Source: Corynebacterium fournieri | Lineage (GTDB): Bacteria > Actinomycetota > Actinomycetes > Mycobacteriales > Mycobacteriaceae | Length of the DNA: 64,000 nucleotides | Direction: 5' to 3' | NCBI RefSeq assembly: GCF_030408775.1 | Contig: NZ_CP047210.1 | Coordinates: 186,001-250,000 of the forward strand | In this document: piece by piece, positions 16,618 through 25,925 of the stretch | Layout of the letters: each line of letters starts with the position of its first letter | Position numbering within the stretch: the first letter of the stretch is position 1 | Program-made: the position numbers and the translations under genes | Notes under the pieces: generated by a model | What the model saw: the letters and a program-made list of their open reading frames with translations, nothing else | Told to the model about the DNA's origin: nothing | Databases searched by the model: none

Positions 16618-17661
16618 ATGAACTTTATGTCCTTTGTTTCCGCCGGTGTGGCGGTGCTTGCCGACTTCGACCGTGATGTGGCGATGGCCGCCGGGCTGTC
16701 GCCGGGTCGGGTGCGTGACCTGGCCCGGGTGCACCACGCGTTTTACGGCCCGACGCGCTACACCCGCAAACAAGCCGAAGCCCTCACGCTCGCTGAGGGC
16801 ATGCCGATTGATCAGCTCATCCTGATTGAGAAGAAGCTGCGCGCCGTCGACGACCCTGCCGAGCGCTGGCGCATCCGCCTTGATTTGGTGCGCCACCGCG
16901 GGGCCTTTCGCACCTTGACCAAACGCATCGCACGGTTGATCAAACAACCGGTCAAACCCCCAGCCGCCGCGTGCCGGTTCACCCGCTCACGGGCCGGGAT
17001 GCGCACCATGATTTTCACCTACAACGAACGCGACCTCGCCGATGTCGAACACACGCTTCGCGCCATGATCGACAACACCACCCCCGCCGGCGCCCAACTC
17101 GCCGACGCGCTGATGCAGCTTTTGCGCGACGGCGACACCATCCCGCACGCCACCTTCCGACCGATCGTGTTGGTGCCGATCGCGGACTTCGCGCGCATCC
17201 ACGCCGGCACCGGCGACGACGTCACCCTCACCTGCACCGACGGCACCACCATGACCGGAGCGGACTACCTCCAGCATGAATTCGGCGACGTCCTCGAAGT
17301 CGCCGCGTTTCACCCCCAGCACGGCCCGGTCAACCTGTATCAGGCCGAGCGCTTCGCCAACGCGAAACAGAAGACGATGTCGAAGCTGTGCTGCCCGGCG
17401 TGTGCGTTTCCCGACTGCAAACACTCCGCCGAGACCACCCAGACCCACCACATCAGAGCGTGGCGCTACGGCGGGATGACCAACATGGACAACCTCGCCG
17501 AACTGTGCCCCTTCCACAACGGCGTCAACGCCGACAACCAAGCTGGCGCCTTCGGCTACATCAACAACCCGAACGGGCGCATCCGCTGGGTCGCTCCCAA
17601 CGGCGCACAGGTGCCCATGACCACCCCCGGCGCCATGGAACTGCTTTTCGACCCCACCTAA
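16618..17661 (+). CDS. HNH endonuclease-domain protein
   Basis: 347 residues. The N-terminal two thirds are a helical region without a recognised domain. The C-terminus is an HNH/McrA-type nuclease: CPACAFPDC...THHIRAWRYGG...NLAELCPFHN, with four Cys that can hold zinc and the His-His/Asn/His core. Such DUF222/13E12-like HNH proteins occur in many copies in corynebacteria and mycobacteria, and their biological role is unclear (mobile-element remnants, defence or recombination have been suggested). It stands alone with its own promoter between topA and cyaB. Confidence 0.8.
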   Translation: MNFMSFVSAGVAVLADFDRDVAMAAGLSPGRVRDLARVHHAFYGPTRYTRKQAEALTLAEGMPIDQLILIEKKLRAVDDPAERWRIRLDLVRHRGAFRTLTKRIARLIKQPVKPPAAACRFTRSRAGMRTMIFTYNERDLADVEHTLRAMIDNTTPAGAQLADALMQLLRDGDTIPHATFRPIVLVPIADFARIHAGTGDDVTLTCTDGTTMTGADYLQHEFGDVLEVAAFHPQHGPVNLYQAERFANAKQKTMSKLCCPACAFPDCKHSAETTQTHHIRAWRYGGMTNMDNLAELCPFHNGVNADNQAGAFGYINNPNGRIRWVAPNGAQVPMTTPGAMELLFDPT

Positions 17662-17718
17662 CCCCCACACACAACACCCGCCCCACACAGGGTGGGAGAA
17701 TCAGCATGCCCGAAAACG

Positions 17719-19242
17719 CTACGCGCGATCCGCCATGGTGGAGCGCACCGGGCGCGCCAGCTGCGTCATCTTGCCGCGGCCGCGCAGCTCCACCGACTTC
17801 ATCAGGGTCCAGCGCTGCTGCTCCACCTCGTTGGCGGCGCGCAGGGTGGCGGCATTGGTGAGCACCATCCCCGGGGTGTCCTTGGCCATGTCGGTCAGGC
17901 GCGCGGCACCGTTGACCGCGTCGCCGATGACGGTGTACTCGAACCGGTCGGAACCGCCGACGTGGCCGGCCACCACGTGCCCGGAGGCCACGCCGATGCC
18001 GGCCTTGAGCTCCAGCCCGGCTAAATCGCGCTGGAGTTCGCGGGCGGCCTGGAGGGCGTGCGAGGTAGCGTCGTGAAGCGAGGCGGGCGCGCCGAACACG
18101 GCCAACGCCGCGTCGCCCTGGAACTTGTTAATCACGCCCTTGTTGCGGTGCACAACCTCGACCACCACGTCGAAGAAGTCGTTCAACGCCGCCACGACCT
18201 CCTCGGGAGTGTGGTCGACGGCGTAGGTGGTGGACCCGACAACGTCGATGAACAGCACCGCGACCCTGCGCTCCTCGCCGCCGAGCTCCGGCACCTCCTC
18301 CAGCGCCTTTTGCGCCACCTCGGCGCCGACGTACTGGCCGAAGATGTCGCGCACGCGCTGGCGGTCGCGCAGGCCCTTCATCATCTCGTTGAACCCGGCC
18401 TGGAGCACGCCGATTTCGGAGCCGTCGTAAATGTCCACCTGGGTGTTCTGCTCGCCGCGGCGCACCCGGTTGATGGCGGACTGCAGCTCCTTGATCGGAT
18501 CCACCACGCTCATGATCACCAGCGCGGTGCCCACGAACCCGGTGACCATGCCGGCGGTGATCAGCGCCACGATCGCGGAGGTGAGCTCGCCGACGGTGCC
18601 GCCGAAGTAGCCGTAGCGCTGCGCGATGGTCAGCAGCAGCACGCCCACCATCGGCACGGCGGAGGTGGTGAACCACGTCAGGTACAGCTGCCACTTGATC
18701 GGCGGCTGCAGGGTCGAGTCCTCGAAGCGGCGCGCCAGCGCGGAGGCGGCGATGGGGCGCACGAGGCGCTCGGCCTGCAGGTAGGTCAAAACGGCGGTGA
18801 CGAAGGTGGTCAGCGCGGCGGTGGCGAGGACCACGGTGGCCAGGCGGACGTCCACCCGCCAAGCGCCAACGGTCACGATGGCGGTGCCGATGCCCCACAC
18901 CCCGACCACGATGATGGTTTGCAGCACCGGCAGCCGCATGACCAGGTGGCGCACCATGTTCGGGTCGTGGCCTTCGGGGTGGCGCTGCCACTCCAGCACG
19001 GGGCGGAACAGGTAGAGGGTGACCACCACGCCGAGCACGACCGCGACGGCGGCGTAGATCACGCCGATTGCGCCCAGTTGCCCGTCGAAGTCGAGCTCTT
19101 GTACTTCCGGCATGGGGATGAGGTAGCGCACGAACAGCATCGACCCGATCGCTGCCAGCACGTTTGTGCCTAGCACGGTCGCGGCATACAGGGGCCATGA
19201 CGTGCCCCAGAGCCACCGCAGCTCGCGCCAGAATCGTTCCAT
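17719..19242 (-). CDS. cyaB: Membrane-bound class III adenylate cyclase
   Basis: 507 residues. Six N-terminal membrane spans, then a HAMP linker (about 240-300, IKELQSAINRVRRGEQN) and a class III catalytic domain (about 315-500). The metal-binding Asp is in LFIDVVGSTTYAV and a second in NKFQGDAALAVFGAP. It makes cAMP, the co-effector of GlxR encoded 18 kb upstream. Same gene order (topA-cyaB-holB) as in C. glutamicum. TAAGGT 8 nt before the ATG suggests a leaderless transcript. The six-span/HAMP architecture implies sensing of a membrane or external signal. Confidence 0.94.
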   Translation of the reverse strand: MERFWRELRWLWGTSWPLYAATVLGTNVLAAIGSMLFVRYLIPMPEVQELDFDGQLGAIGVIYAAVAVVLGVVVTLYLFRPVLEWQRHPEGHDPNMVRHLVMRLPVLQTIIVVGVWGIGTAIVTVGAWRVDVRLATVVLATAALTTFVTAVLTYLQAERLVRPIAASALARRFEDSTLQPPIKWQLYLTWFTTSAVPMVGVLLLTIAQRYGYFGGTVGELTSAIVALITAGMVTGFVGTALVIMSVVDPIKELQSAINRVRRGEQNTQVDIYDGSEIGVLQAGFNEMMKGLRDRQRVRDIFGQYVGAEVAQKALEEVPELGGEERRVAVLFIDVVGSTTYAVDHTPEEVVAALNDFFDVVVEVVHRNKGVINKFQGDAALAVFGAPASLHDATSHALQAARELQRDLAGLELKAGIGVASGHVVAGHVGGSDRFEYTVIGDAVNGAARLTDMAKDTPGMVLTNAATLRAANEVEQQRWTLMKSVELRGRGKMTQLARPVRSTMADRA

Positions 19243-19250
19243 GGTCTATC

Positions 19251-19271
19251 ACCTTAGCGCGCGGGTAGTCT
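19251..19271. promoter_or_regulatory. Divergent leaderless promoters of cyaB and holB
   Basis: In a 37-bp gap, the minus-strand TAAGGT (19251-19256) is 8 nt before the cyaB start and the plus-strand TAGTCT (19266-19271) is 8 nt before the holB GTG. Confidence 0.5.
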
Positions 19272-19279
19272 GATCATTC

Positions 19280-20479
19280 GTGACTACCCGCAGCGTCAGC
19301 GAGCGCCTCGCCGGCACCCCGGCGGTGCGCGACACGATCATGTCTGCAGCCAAGGCTGCGAGGCTTGGCGACGGCTACGCCATGACCCACGCCTGGCTTT
19401 TCACCGGCCCTCCGGGCGCGGGCCGTTCTCAGGCCGCCCTGGCGTTCGCTGCGGCGCTGATGTGCACGGACCCGGACGAGATCGGCTGCGGGCGCTGCGA
19501 GGCGTGCCACCTGGCGTTGGCCGGCACGCACACGGATCTGCTGCACGTGGTGCCGCAGCGGGTGAACATCCCGGTGGAGTACGTACGCCGCACGATCGTG
19601 CCGCAGGCGGCGCGCTTGCCCACGGTGGCGCCGTGGCGCGTGATCATCATCGAAAACGCCGACCGTTTGAACACTGACGCCGCCGACGCGCTGCTGAAGA
19701 CGGTGGAGGAACCGCCGGAGCACACCGTGATCATCATGTGCGCGCCCTCGACGGACCCGCAGGACTTCTCGCAGACGCTGCGTTCGCGCTGCCGCCACCT
19801 GTACGTGCCGGCGCCGACGGAGGACGAGGTGGTGCGCATCCTGGTGGACGAGGAGGGGGCCAGCGAGCACGATGCCCGCCTCGCGGCCGCGGCGACCATG
19901 CGGCACGTGGGCCGCGCCCGCCTTCTGGTGCGCTCCGAGAAGGTGCAACAGCGCCGTTCCATGGCCATCAACTTGGCGGAGCTGGTCTTCCACGGCGCGC
20001 AGGCGTTCCAAGCCGTCGGCGCGCTGGTGAAGGCGGCGGAAAGCGAGGCCGTGGAGGCGCACAAAGCCGAAGACGAGGCCGAGCGGGCGAAGCTGGAAAA
20101 CGCCCTCGGCATGGGCGCGAAGGGCAAAGGCGCGGCGAGGGCGTTGGGGGGCGTGGCGTCGTCGATAAAAGCGCTCGAAGAGGAGCAGAAGAAGCGCGGC
20201 ACGCGCCGCAAGCGCGACATGTTCGACCTGGTGCTGGTGGATTTGGCCGGGGTGTACCGCGACGCCATGATCATCCAGTCCGGCGCCGACTTGCCGCTGA
20301 TCCACCCGGACTACGAGGGTCTGGCCCGCGAGATCGCCGAGCGCACCACCGCGGACGGCCTGGTGGAGTGTCAGGAGGCGATTGCGCAGTGCCGGCTGCG
20401 GCTGGCGCAGCAGGTGCAGCCGGCGGTGGCGTTCAACGGCATGCTCGGCCGCATCCGGCTCGCCTGCAACGTGCGTTGA
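19280..20479 (+). CDS. holB: DNA polymerase III delta' clamp-loader subunit
   Basis: 399 residues. The AAA+ N-terminal domain has GPPGAGRSQ at about residues 43-51; the P-loop Lys is replaced by Arg, as fits a subunit that need not bind ATP. A zinc-binding Cys set is present (MC...GCGRCEACH). VRRTIVPQAARLP and ENADRLNTDAADALLKTVEEPP are typical of delta'. A Glu/Lys-rich insert (about 250-300) precedes the C-terminal collar domain. It loads the beta clamp at the replication fork. GTG start from a leaderless promoter. Confidence 0.93.
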   Translation: MTTRSVSERLAGTPAVRDTIMSAAKAARLGDGYAMTHAWLFTGPPGAGRSQAALAFAAALMCTDPDEIGCGRCEACHLALAGTHTDLLHVVPQRVNIPVEYVRRTIVPQAARLPTVAPWRVIIIENADRLNTDAADALLKTVEEPPEHTVIIMCAPSTDPQDFSQTLRSRCRHLYVPAPTEDEVVRILVDEEGASEHDARLAAAATMRHVGRARLLVRSEKVQQRRSMAINLAELVFHGAQAFQAVGALVKAAESEAVEAHKAEDEAERAKLENALGMGAKGKGAARALGGVASSIKALEEEQKKRGTRRKRDMFDLVLVDLAGVYRDAMIIQSGADLPLIHPDYEGLAREIAERTTADGLVECQEAIAQCRLRLAQQVQPAVAFNGMLGRIRLACNVR

Positions 20480-20544
20480 CCTGCTGGTTTCTCTAGCCGG
20501 TCGCGCTGCGATAAACTCCCTGTCTGGTGCATCGCGTATGCCCG

Positions 20545-20617
20545 GCCACCTTAGCTCAGTCGGTAGAGCATCTCACTCGTAATGAGAAGGTCGCGAGTTC
20601 GATTCTCGCAGGTGGCT
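20545..20617 (+). tRNA. tRNA-Thr (anticodon CGT)
   Basis: 73-nt cloverleaf. The acceptor GCCACCT pairs with AGGTGGC, the D loop is AGCTCAGTCGGTAGAGC, and the anticodon stem TCTCA/TGAGA encloses loop CTCGTAA with anticodon CGT. The T arm is TCGCG-AGTTCGATTC-TCGCA-like. The 3' CCA is not encoded. A TAAACT element at 20512-20517 is a possible -10. A T7 run follows (20621-20627). The discriminator base T617 is also the last base of the stop codon of the convergent acyl-CoA ligase gene. Confidence 0.97.
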
Positions 20618-22254
20618 CAATTTTTTTGCCCTAAACCCGGCAAGAAGCGCGGCACGACCTTGCCCACGGCGTTGCGCGGCAGCGAGTCCACGAAGTGCAC
20701 GTCGCGCGGCACGGAGTGGTCGGCCAGGTGCGAGCGCACCCAGTCGCGCACCGCCTCTGCGCTGATGTCGGAGGCGATGTCGGCGCTGCGCACCACCCAC
20801 ACGGCGATGCGTTTGAAGGTGTCGTCGTCGTCGACGCCGTGCGCGTAGACCTCGCCCACGCCGGGCATGTCTTCGAGCACTTCCACCACGGACTGCGGGT
20901 GGACGTTTTCGCCGCCGACGATGATCATGTCGTCGGAGCGGGACTGCACGTGCAAGAACCCGTCGGCGTCGAAGTAGCCGAGGTCGCCCATCTCAATCAG
21001 CCCGTCGATTTCCACGGTTTCGGTCTCTGGGTTGGTGTAGCCGCGCAGTGCCGTTTCGTTGTGCAGGAAGATGCGTCCCGTTTGTCCGGTGGGGACTTCG
21101 TGGCCTTGGTCGTCGTAAAGCTTGAGCACTGTGCCGGGCGGGACTTTGCCCACGGTGGTGGGGTCGGCCTGCATCTGTTCGGGCGAGGCGGCGGCGGCAA
21201 GCGCGAGTTCGGTGGAGCCGTAGATGTTGGCCAGGATCGGCCCGAAGCGTTCGGTGGTGCGGCGCAACAGCGACGGGGTGATGGCGTTGCCGGCGGAGGC
21301 GAGGTAGCGCAGCGAGGACGTGTCGTAGCTTTCCTGAAGGTCCAGCATCTGTTTGAAGAAGATGGGCGAGGAGATCAGCCCGTCGCAGCGGTACTTTTCA
21401 ATCTGGCGGAAGCACTTCTCGGCGTCGAAGATGCGTTGGGTGACGATGGTGGAGCGCGTCGCTAACGCCACTTGCAGCGCGGACCAGCCCCAGGTGTGGA
21501 ACAGGGAGGCGGTCAGTTGGACGGTGTCGCCGGCGCGCCACGGGATGGCTTCGAGGTAGCCGGCGACCACGAACGGCAGGCGCGGTTCGGGGCGCACGAT
21601 GCCTTTGGGGATGCCGGTGGTGCCGGAGCTCATGAGCACGAGGTTGCCGTGTTTGGGCCAGCGGGGCAGTTGCCTATCGACGTCCCTTCGGCCCACCACC
21701 TGCCTGATGCTCAGCCCGGTGCCGCCGTCTTCGTCCGCGCGGACGATGGTGATGCCTGGGGTGGCGGGGAGGCGGTCGGCGAATTCGTCGTCGATGAACA
21801 GCACGTTGATGTCGTTTTCGGCGAAGATGCCGGCGAGCTGTTCGGGGGAGGAGCCGATGTTGAGCAGGAAGATGTGGGCGCCGGCGTAGCCTTTGGCGGC
21901 GAGCGGCAGGATGATGCCGCGGCCGTTGCGGGCCATCACGCCGATGCGCAGCTCAGCGAGGCCGCGTTGTTCTTTGAGGGTGAGCAGCCAGGAGGCGAGG
22001 CGGCGGGAGTCGTCGCGGAGTTGGCGGTAGGTGAGCACGCCTGCGTCGTCGATAAGTGCGATGCGGTCGGGGACCGCGGCGGCGCCTTGTTCGACTTCGC
22101 GGGCGGTGGTGAACCAGTAGCGCGCGAGGTTGGGGGCGAGCGCGAGGGCTGCGCGGGGGCCTCCTTCGGCGCTGATGAGGCCTGCGCGTGTAACGGCGGG
22201 CACGAAGCGGGCGAAAGATTTGAGTAAGAACATCGGACGGTGGGTGGGACGCAT
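20617..22254 (-). CDS. ANL-superfamily acyl-CoA synthetase (long-chain fatty acid-CoA ligase type)
   Basis: 545 residues. The adenylate-forming motif is MSSGTTGIPKGIVRPEPR, with YGSTELALAA (A5) and the A7/A8 segment MGDLGYFDADGFLHVQSRSDDMIIVGGENVHP. The A10 Lys is in PRNAVGKVVP near the C-terminus. It activates a carboxylic acid, probably a fatty acid, to acyl-AMP and then the CoA ester. Start 22254 has TACATT 6 nt upstream; ATG 22233 is an alternative. The 17-bp operator motif shared with the two fadD genes lies over the promoter. The stop codon overlaps the tRNA 3' end by one base. Confidence 0.88.
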   Translation of the reverse strand: MRPTHRPMFLLKSFARFVPAVTRAGLISAEGGPRAALALAPNLARYWFTTAREVEQGAAAVPDRIALIDDAGVLTYRQLRDDSRRLASWLLTLKEQRGLAELRIGVMARNGRGIILPLAAKGYAGAHIFLLNIGSSPEQLAGIFAENDINVLFIDDEFADRLPATPGITIVRADEDGGTGLSIRQVVGRRDVDRQLPRWPKHGNLVLMSSGTTGIPKGIVRPEPRLPFVVAGYLEAIPWRAGDTVQLTASLFHTWGWSALQVALATRSTIVTQRIFDAEKCFRQIEKYRCDGLISSPIFFKQMLDLQESYDTSSLRYLASAGNAITPSLLRRTTERFGPILANIYGSTELALAAAASPEQMQADPTTVGKVPPGTVLKLYDDQGHEVPTGQTGRIFLHNETALRGYTNPETETVEIDGLIEMGDLGYFDADGFLHVQSRSDDMIIVGGENVHPQSVVEVLEDMPGVGEVYAHGVDDDDTFKRIAVWVVRSADIASDISAEAVRDWVRSHLADHSVPRDVHFVDSLPRNAVGKVVPRFLPGLGQKN

Positions 22255-22260
22255 GAGAGT

Positions 22261-22270
22261 AATGTAGCCT
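22261..22270. promoter_or_regulatory. Symmetric bidirectional -10 element, acyl-CoA synthetase / SGNH hydrolase
   Basis: AATGTAGCCT reads TACATT leftward (6 nt before the ATG at 22254) and TAGCCT rightward toward the SGNH gene, sharing the central TA. Confidence 0.55.
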
Positions 22271-22283
22271 ACCGTTACGTAAG
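22267..22283 (-). promoter_or_regulatory. 17-bp dyad operator, copy A (acyl-CoA synthetase)
   Basis: In gene sense CTTACGTAACGGTAGGC, abutting the TACATT -10. It matches copies B and C at the two fadD genes. The dyad halves are CTTACG and (C/G)GTAGG with a 4-bp spacer. Confidence 0.6.
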
Positions 22284-22305
22284 TTTCCCCTGTGAAAGGA
22301 TTGCC

Positions 22306-23130
22306 GTGTCTCTTTCCCGCCGCATCGCCGCCACTGTTGCTGCGGCCGCAGCGCTGTTCGCGCCCCTGTCGCCTGCCGCCGACGCCCAGGACCGCAACAT
22401 GGTCATCTTCGGCGACTCCGTCATCTCCGACCCGAACGTGCCCGAATGGGCCGCCGGCAAGCTGGGCCTGGACCCGCGGGGCCGCTCCGACAACGGCACC
22501 TGGTGCCCGACCTCCCCGACGAACTGGGGCAAGCGCTCCGCCGCCAAGCTGGGCCTGGCCGCGCGCGACTACTCCTGCACCGGCGTGGTCACCGTCTCCA
22601 AGGGTCCCGGCTTCTTCCAGCAGGTCGACCGCGCCATCGCCGACCGCGGCCTGTCCCCGGCGACCGCGCGCGTGATCATCTCCGTTGGGTTCAACGACAC
22701 GTACAACAACACCTCCCGCCCGGACGCGGACATCCGCCGAGACTTTGTCAACTACATGGTCCCGCAGATCAACCGCATCCGCGCCGCCGCCCCGAACGCG
22801 CGTATCCAGTTCGTCGGCTACCCCAAGGTCACCGCCGGCGACCGCGTGTGCCTGTTCCATGTCGCCCCGAACGTCGCCGACGCCACCCGCTTCGCGGACG
22901 TGCAGCGCTGGGAGAACCTCGCGCAGTGGATGCAGGTGGACGCCGCCCGCGCCACCGGCACGGAGTTTTTGGACCTGAAGCCGTCCACGTGGAACAACAA
23001 CATGTGCGCGCCCGACAACCAGCGCATGTGGGCCGGGCTGGTGGACTTCTACGGCGGTCCGGGCAACCTGCCCATCCACGTGAACCAGCGCGGCCACGAG
23101 CACGTGGCGAATGTCATCGCGCGCTCGTAG
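22306..23130 (+). CDS. Secreted SGNH/GDSL-family hydrolase
   Basis: 274 residues from GTG 22306, preceded by GAAAGGA. The N-terminal signal peptide (basic SLSRR, hydrophobic Ala/Val core, likely cleavage after ADA) leads to a mature SGNH hydrolase. The catalytic Ser is in IFGDSVISD (block I), block III is GFND, and the Asp/His pair is near [13 protein letters not shown] at the C-terminus. Six or so Cys could form disulfides outside the cell. A lipase/esterase acting on an external or mycomembrane ester is likely. It is divergent from the acyl-CoA synthetase through a shared promoter, suggesting a release-then-activate fatty-acid pair. Confidence 0.87.
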   Translation: MSLSRRIAATVAAAAALFAPLSPAADAQDRNMVIFGDSVISDPNVPEWAAGKLGLDPRGRSDNGTWCPTSPTNWGKRSAAKLGLAARDYSCTGVVTVSKGPGFFQQVDRAIADRGLSPATARVIISVGFNDTYNNTSRPDADIRRDFVNYMVPQINRIRAAAPNARIQFVGYPKVTAGDRVCLFHVAPNVADATRFADVQRWENLAQWMQVDAARATGTEFLDLKPSTWNNNMCAPDNQRMWAGLVDFYGGPGNLPIHVNQRGHEHVANVIARS

Positions 23131-23133
23131 CCT
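23128..23133 (+). promoter_or_regulatory. -10 element of a leaderless adhE promoter overlapping the SGNH stop codon
   Basis: TAGCCT is 7 nt before the ATG at 23141; its TAG is the stop codon of the SGNH hydrolase. Confidence 0.5.
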
Positions 23134-23140
23134 TGTGGAC

Positions 23141-24235
23141 ATGACACAGACAGTCCAAGGAGTCATTGCCCGCGAGCAAGGCGCACCCGTCGAGGTCGCC
23201 AACATTGTCATCCCAGATCCCGGCCTGAACGACGTGGTGGTCAAGGTGCAGGCCACCGGCGTGTGCCACACGGATCTGGCCTACCGCAACGGCGACATCG
23301 CCGACGAGTTCCCGTTCCTACTCGGCCACGAAACGGCCGGCGTCGTCGACCAGGTCGGCGAGGACGTCACCCACGTCGCACCGGGCGACTTCGTGGTGCT
23401 GAACTGGCGCGCCGTGTGCGGCGAGTGCCGCGCCTGCCGCAAGGGCGACACGAAAAACTGCTTCAACACCCACAACGCCTCGCAGCCCATGACGCTCGAG
23501 GACGGCACCGCCCTGACCGCCGCCCTCGGCATCGGCTCGTTCGCGGAGAAGACCCTCGTGCACGAAAAGCAGTGCACGAAGGTCGACCCGGACACCGACC
23601 CCGCCGCCGCTGGCCTGCTCGGCTGCGGCATCATGGCCGGCCTTGGCGCGGCGGCGAACACCGGCGCGGTACAGCGCGGCGAGTCGGTCGCAGTCTTCGG
23701 CCTCGGCGGCGTCGGCCTGGCTGCCGTGGCGGGAGCTGCGTTGGCGGGGGCGACGAAGGTCATTGCCGTCGACGTGGACGAACGAAAGTGCGACGCCGCC
23801 ACCACGTTCGGCGCGACGGAGACCATCTGCTCCAAGGACATGAGCGAAGACGAAGTCATCGAGCGCGTGCGCGAGCTCACCGGCGGCTTCGGCACGGACG
23901 TGACCATCGACGCGGTGGGCATCCAGCCCACCTGGCGCCTGGCGTTTTACGCCCGTGACTTCGCCGGACGCATGGTCATGGTCGGCGTGCCCAACCAGAC
24001 GGACCATGTGGACATCCCCGCGATCGACCTGTACGCCCGCGGCGGCTCGATCAAGCCCGCCTGGTACGGCGACTGCCTGCCGGAGCGCGACTTCCCCGCC
24101 TACGTGGAGCTGTACAAGCAGGGCCGTTTCCCGCTCGGCGAGTTCGTCTCCGAGCGCATCGGCGTCGGCGACATCGAGGAAGCCTTTGACAAGATGAAGC
24201 GCGGCGACGTGCTGCGAAGCGTGGTGGAGTTCTAA
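23141..24235 (+). CDS. adhE: Mycothiol-dependent formaldehyde dehydrogenase (class III-type zinc ADH)
   Basis: 364 residues. Catalytic zinc ligands are in [10 protein letters not shown] and GHETAG, and the structural zinc site is [15 protein letters not shown]. The NAD-binding Rossmann motif is [13 protein letters not shown] (about 185-197). It oxidises S-hydroxymethyl-mycothiol to S-formyl-mycothiol in formaldehyde detoxification; mycothiol synthesis is represented here by mshA. It closely fits C. glutamicum AdhE in length and context, followed by a metallo-hydrolase in a TAATG overlap. Other zinc ADHs are the main alternative. Confidence 0.9.
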   Translation: MTQTVQGVIAREQGAPVEVANIVIPDPGLNDVVVKVQATGVCHTDLAYRNGDIADEFPFLLGHETAGVVDQVGEDVTHVAPGDFVVLNWRAVCGECRACRKGDTKNCFNTHNASQPMTLEDGTALTAALGIGSFAEKTLVHEKQCTKVDPDTDPAAAGLLGCGIMAGLGAAANTGAVQRGESVAVFGLGGVGLAAVAGAALAGATKVIAVDVDERKCDAATTFGATETICSKDMSEDEVIERVRELTGGFGTDVTIDAVGIQPTWRLAFYARDFAGRMVMVGVPNQTDHVDIPAIDLYARGGSIKPAWYGDCLPERDFPAYVELYKQGRFPLGEFVSERIGVGDIEEAFDKMKRGDVLRSVVEF

Positions 24236-24855
24236 TGCGCATCGACAACGTAGTCACTTCCGGGCTGTTCAAGCTTGACGGCGGCGAGTGGGAGGTGGAC
24301 AACAACGTCTGGATCGTCGGCGACGATTCCGAGGTCTACATCATCGACGCCGCCCACAACGCCGAAGCGATCGCGCAGGCGGTGGGGGACAGACGCGTCA
24401 AAGGCATTTTGGCCACCCACGGCCACTCCGACCACATCGACGCCGCGCCCGAGCTGTCCCGCCTAGTCGACGCACCGGTGTACCTGCACCCGACCGACGG
24501 CTTTTTGTGGCAGCGCCAGAACCCGGGCGCGCACTACCGCCAGCTGCTCGACGGTGCCACGTTCGACATCGCCGGCACCGAGCTGCGCGTGATGTCCACC
24601 CCGGGCCACTCGCCGGGCTCTGTGGTGATCTACGCCGAGGAGGCCGGCGAGCTGTTTTCCGGCGACACCCTGTTCCAGGGCGGGCCGGGCGCGACGGGGA
24701 GGTCTTTCTCCTCGTTCGACACCATCATCCACTCGCTGCAAAAGTCCGTGCTGGACCTGCCGGCGGAGACGGTGGTGCGCACCGGTCACGGCGACCACAC
24801 CACCGTCGGCGCGGAGGCACCGCATTTAGAGGAGTGGATCCGCCGCGGCTTCTAG
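24235..24855 (+). CDS. Metallo-beta-lactamase-fold hydrolase paired with adhE
   Basis: 206 residues. Zinc motif THGHSDHID (about residues 60-68), later His in STPGHSPGS and Asp in FSGDTLF, and the terminal His in GHGDHTT. This is the glyoxalase II-type layout. The one-base TAATG overlap with adhE shows translational coupling. By analogy with thioester hydrolases that follow thiol-dependent formaldehyde oxidation, it probably hydrolyses S-formylmycothiol or a similar thioester; the substrate is inference. It converges with the DUF2304 gene 8 bp away. Confidence 0.87.
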   Translation: MRIDNVVTSGLFKLDGGEWEVDNNVWIVGDDSEVYIIDAAHNAEAIAQAVGDRRVKGILATHGHSDHIDAAPELSRLVDAPVYLHPTDGFLWQRQNPGAHYRQLLDGATFDIAGTELRVMSTPGHSPGSVVIYAEEAGELFSGDTLFQGGPGATGRSFSSFDTIIHSLQKSVLDLPAETVVRTGHGDHTTVGAEAPHLEEWIRRGF

Positions 24856-24863
24856 GCGGTTGC

Positions 24864-25226
24864 TTAGCGACGTTCCTTCGGTTCGTCGCCAAGCACCTGC
24901 CCCGGCGCCTGCGCGTTTTGCAGCGCTACCGCGCGCGCCAGGCGGGCGTAGCGCAGCTCCTGCTCGCGGAAGCGCGTCCAGGTGGAGATGGTGGTGAAGA
25001 AAAACGCCACCACCAGCACGTACAGCATCAGGTCCGTGCCGCGGGCGACGCCGAGCCAGTTGGCTAGCACGGTGACGTCGTCGGGGCGCGCGATCGCCCA
25101 GATCGCCGCGAGGATCATCAGCGCGAAGCCGATTTTCACCCAGGCTTTGGCGTTCGCCTTACGCCGGTTGGCAAAGAAGTACCAGGCCAACGCGACAACC
25201 GCGAGCAGCAACAACGCTTGGATCAT
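24864..25226 (-). CDS. DUF2304 small membrane protein
   Basis: 120 residues with three hydrophobic spans (about 1-18, 28-46 and 62-84) and a charged C-terminal helix (RFREQELRYARLARAVALQN). DUF2304 proteins are commonly encoded next to GT2 polyprenyl-phosphate sugar transferases and may anchor them or modulate them. Here the 4-bp ATGA overlap with the upstream glycosyltransferase supports that partnership. Confidence 0.8.
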   Translation of the reverse strand: MIQALLLLAVVALAWYFFANRRKANAKAWVKIGFALMILAAIWAIARPDDVTVLANWLGVARGTDLMLYVLVVAFFFTTISTWTRFREQELRYARLARAVALQNAQAPGQVLGDEPKERR

Positions 25227-25912
25227 GGCAGCCTCCTTGCAACGAGTCCGTCGGCGAGGATGTTCACGCCGTTGATCAGGCTCTGCCCCTTGGACATGGA
25301 GTACTCGGTGTAGAGGATGTCCACCGGTTCCTCGTCCACGCGCCAGCCACACTTGTCAATCATGTTCACGATCTCGGAGGCGTGCGACATGCCGTTCATG
25401 CGGATGTTCATCTCCTCGGCGACTGTGCGGTTGAAGGCGCGCAGCCCGTTGTGCGCATCCGTCAGCCCGAGGCGCTTCGTGCGCGGGGAGAGCATCACCA
25501 CGGTTTTCAGCACGGCGCGCTTGATCCAGGGCACCTGGGAGTTGTCCTGGCCGGCGAAGCGGGTGCCCACGATGATGTCCAGCGGTTCGGTGCGCAGCCG
25601 CTCGATCATGCGCTTGACGTCTTTGACCTGGTGCTGGCCGTCGGCGTCGAAGGTGACAAAGTACTCGGCGCCGGGCTGGGCGCGGGCGTATTCCACGCCG
25701 GTTTGGATGGCGGCGCCCTGGCCCAGGTTCACCGGGTGGTCCACCAGGTGGGCGCCGGCGGCGCGGATTTGGGCCGCGGAGTTGTCGCGGGAGCCGTCGT
25801 TGACCGCCACGATGTTGGGGAACGTCTCGCGCGCGTGGGTAAGCACGTCGAAGATGACCGTGCCCTCGTTGTAGCAGGGCACGATCAGCCAGGTGTCCTC
25901 GAAACCACTCAT
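25223..25912 (-). CDS. GT2 family glycosyltransferase (DPM1/polyprenyl-phosphate type)
   Basis: 229 residues from ATG 25912. It starts WLIVPCYNEG, with nucleotide-sugar motif VNDGSRDNS and metal-binding FDADGQHQ (DxD, about 92-94). The length and motifs fit transferases that move a sugar from an NDP donor to a polyprenyl phosphate at the inner membrane face. Coupled to DUF2304. The rhamnose genes just upstream suggest a role in arabinogalactan or another envelope glycan. Confidence 0.85.
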   Translation of the reverse strand: MSGFEDTWLIVPCYNEGTVIFDVLTHARETFPNIVAVNDGSRDNSAAQIRAAGAHLVDHPVNLGQGAAIQTGVEYARAQPGAEYFVTFDADGQHQVKDVKRMIERLRTEPLDIIVGTRFAGQDNSQVPWIKRAVLKTVVMLSPRTKRLGLTDAHNGLRAFNRTVAEEMNIRMNGMSHASEIVNMIDKCGWRVDEEPVDILYTEYSMSKGQSLINGVNILADGLVARRLP

Positions 25913-25925
25913 ATCGAGCGTTAGG

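Noticed and set aside
16618-17661. Homing endonuclease, intron or prophage remnant
   Set aside because: No intron-like flanks, repeats or phage genes nearby. The gene has its own promoter and normal base composition.
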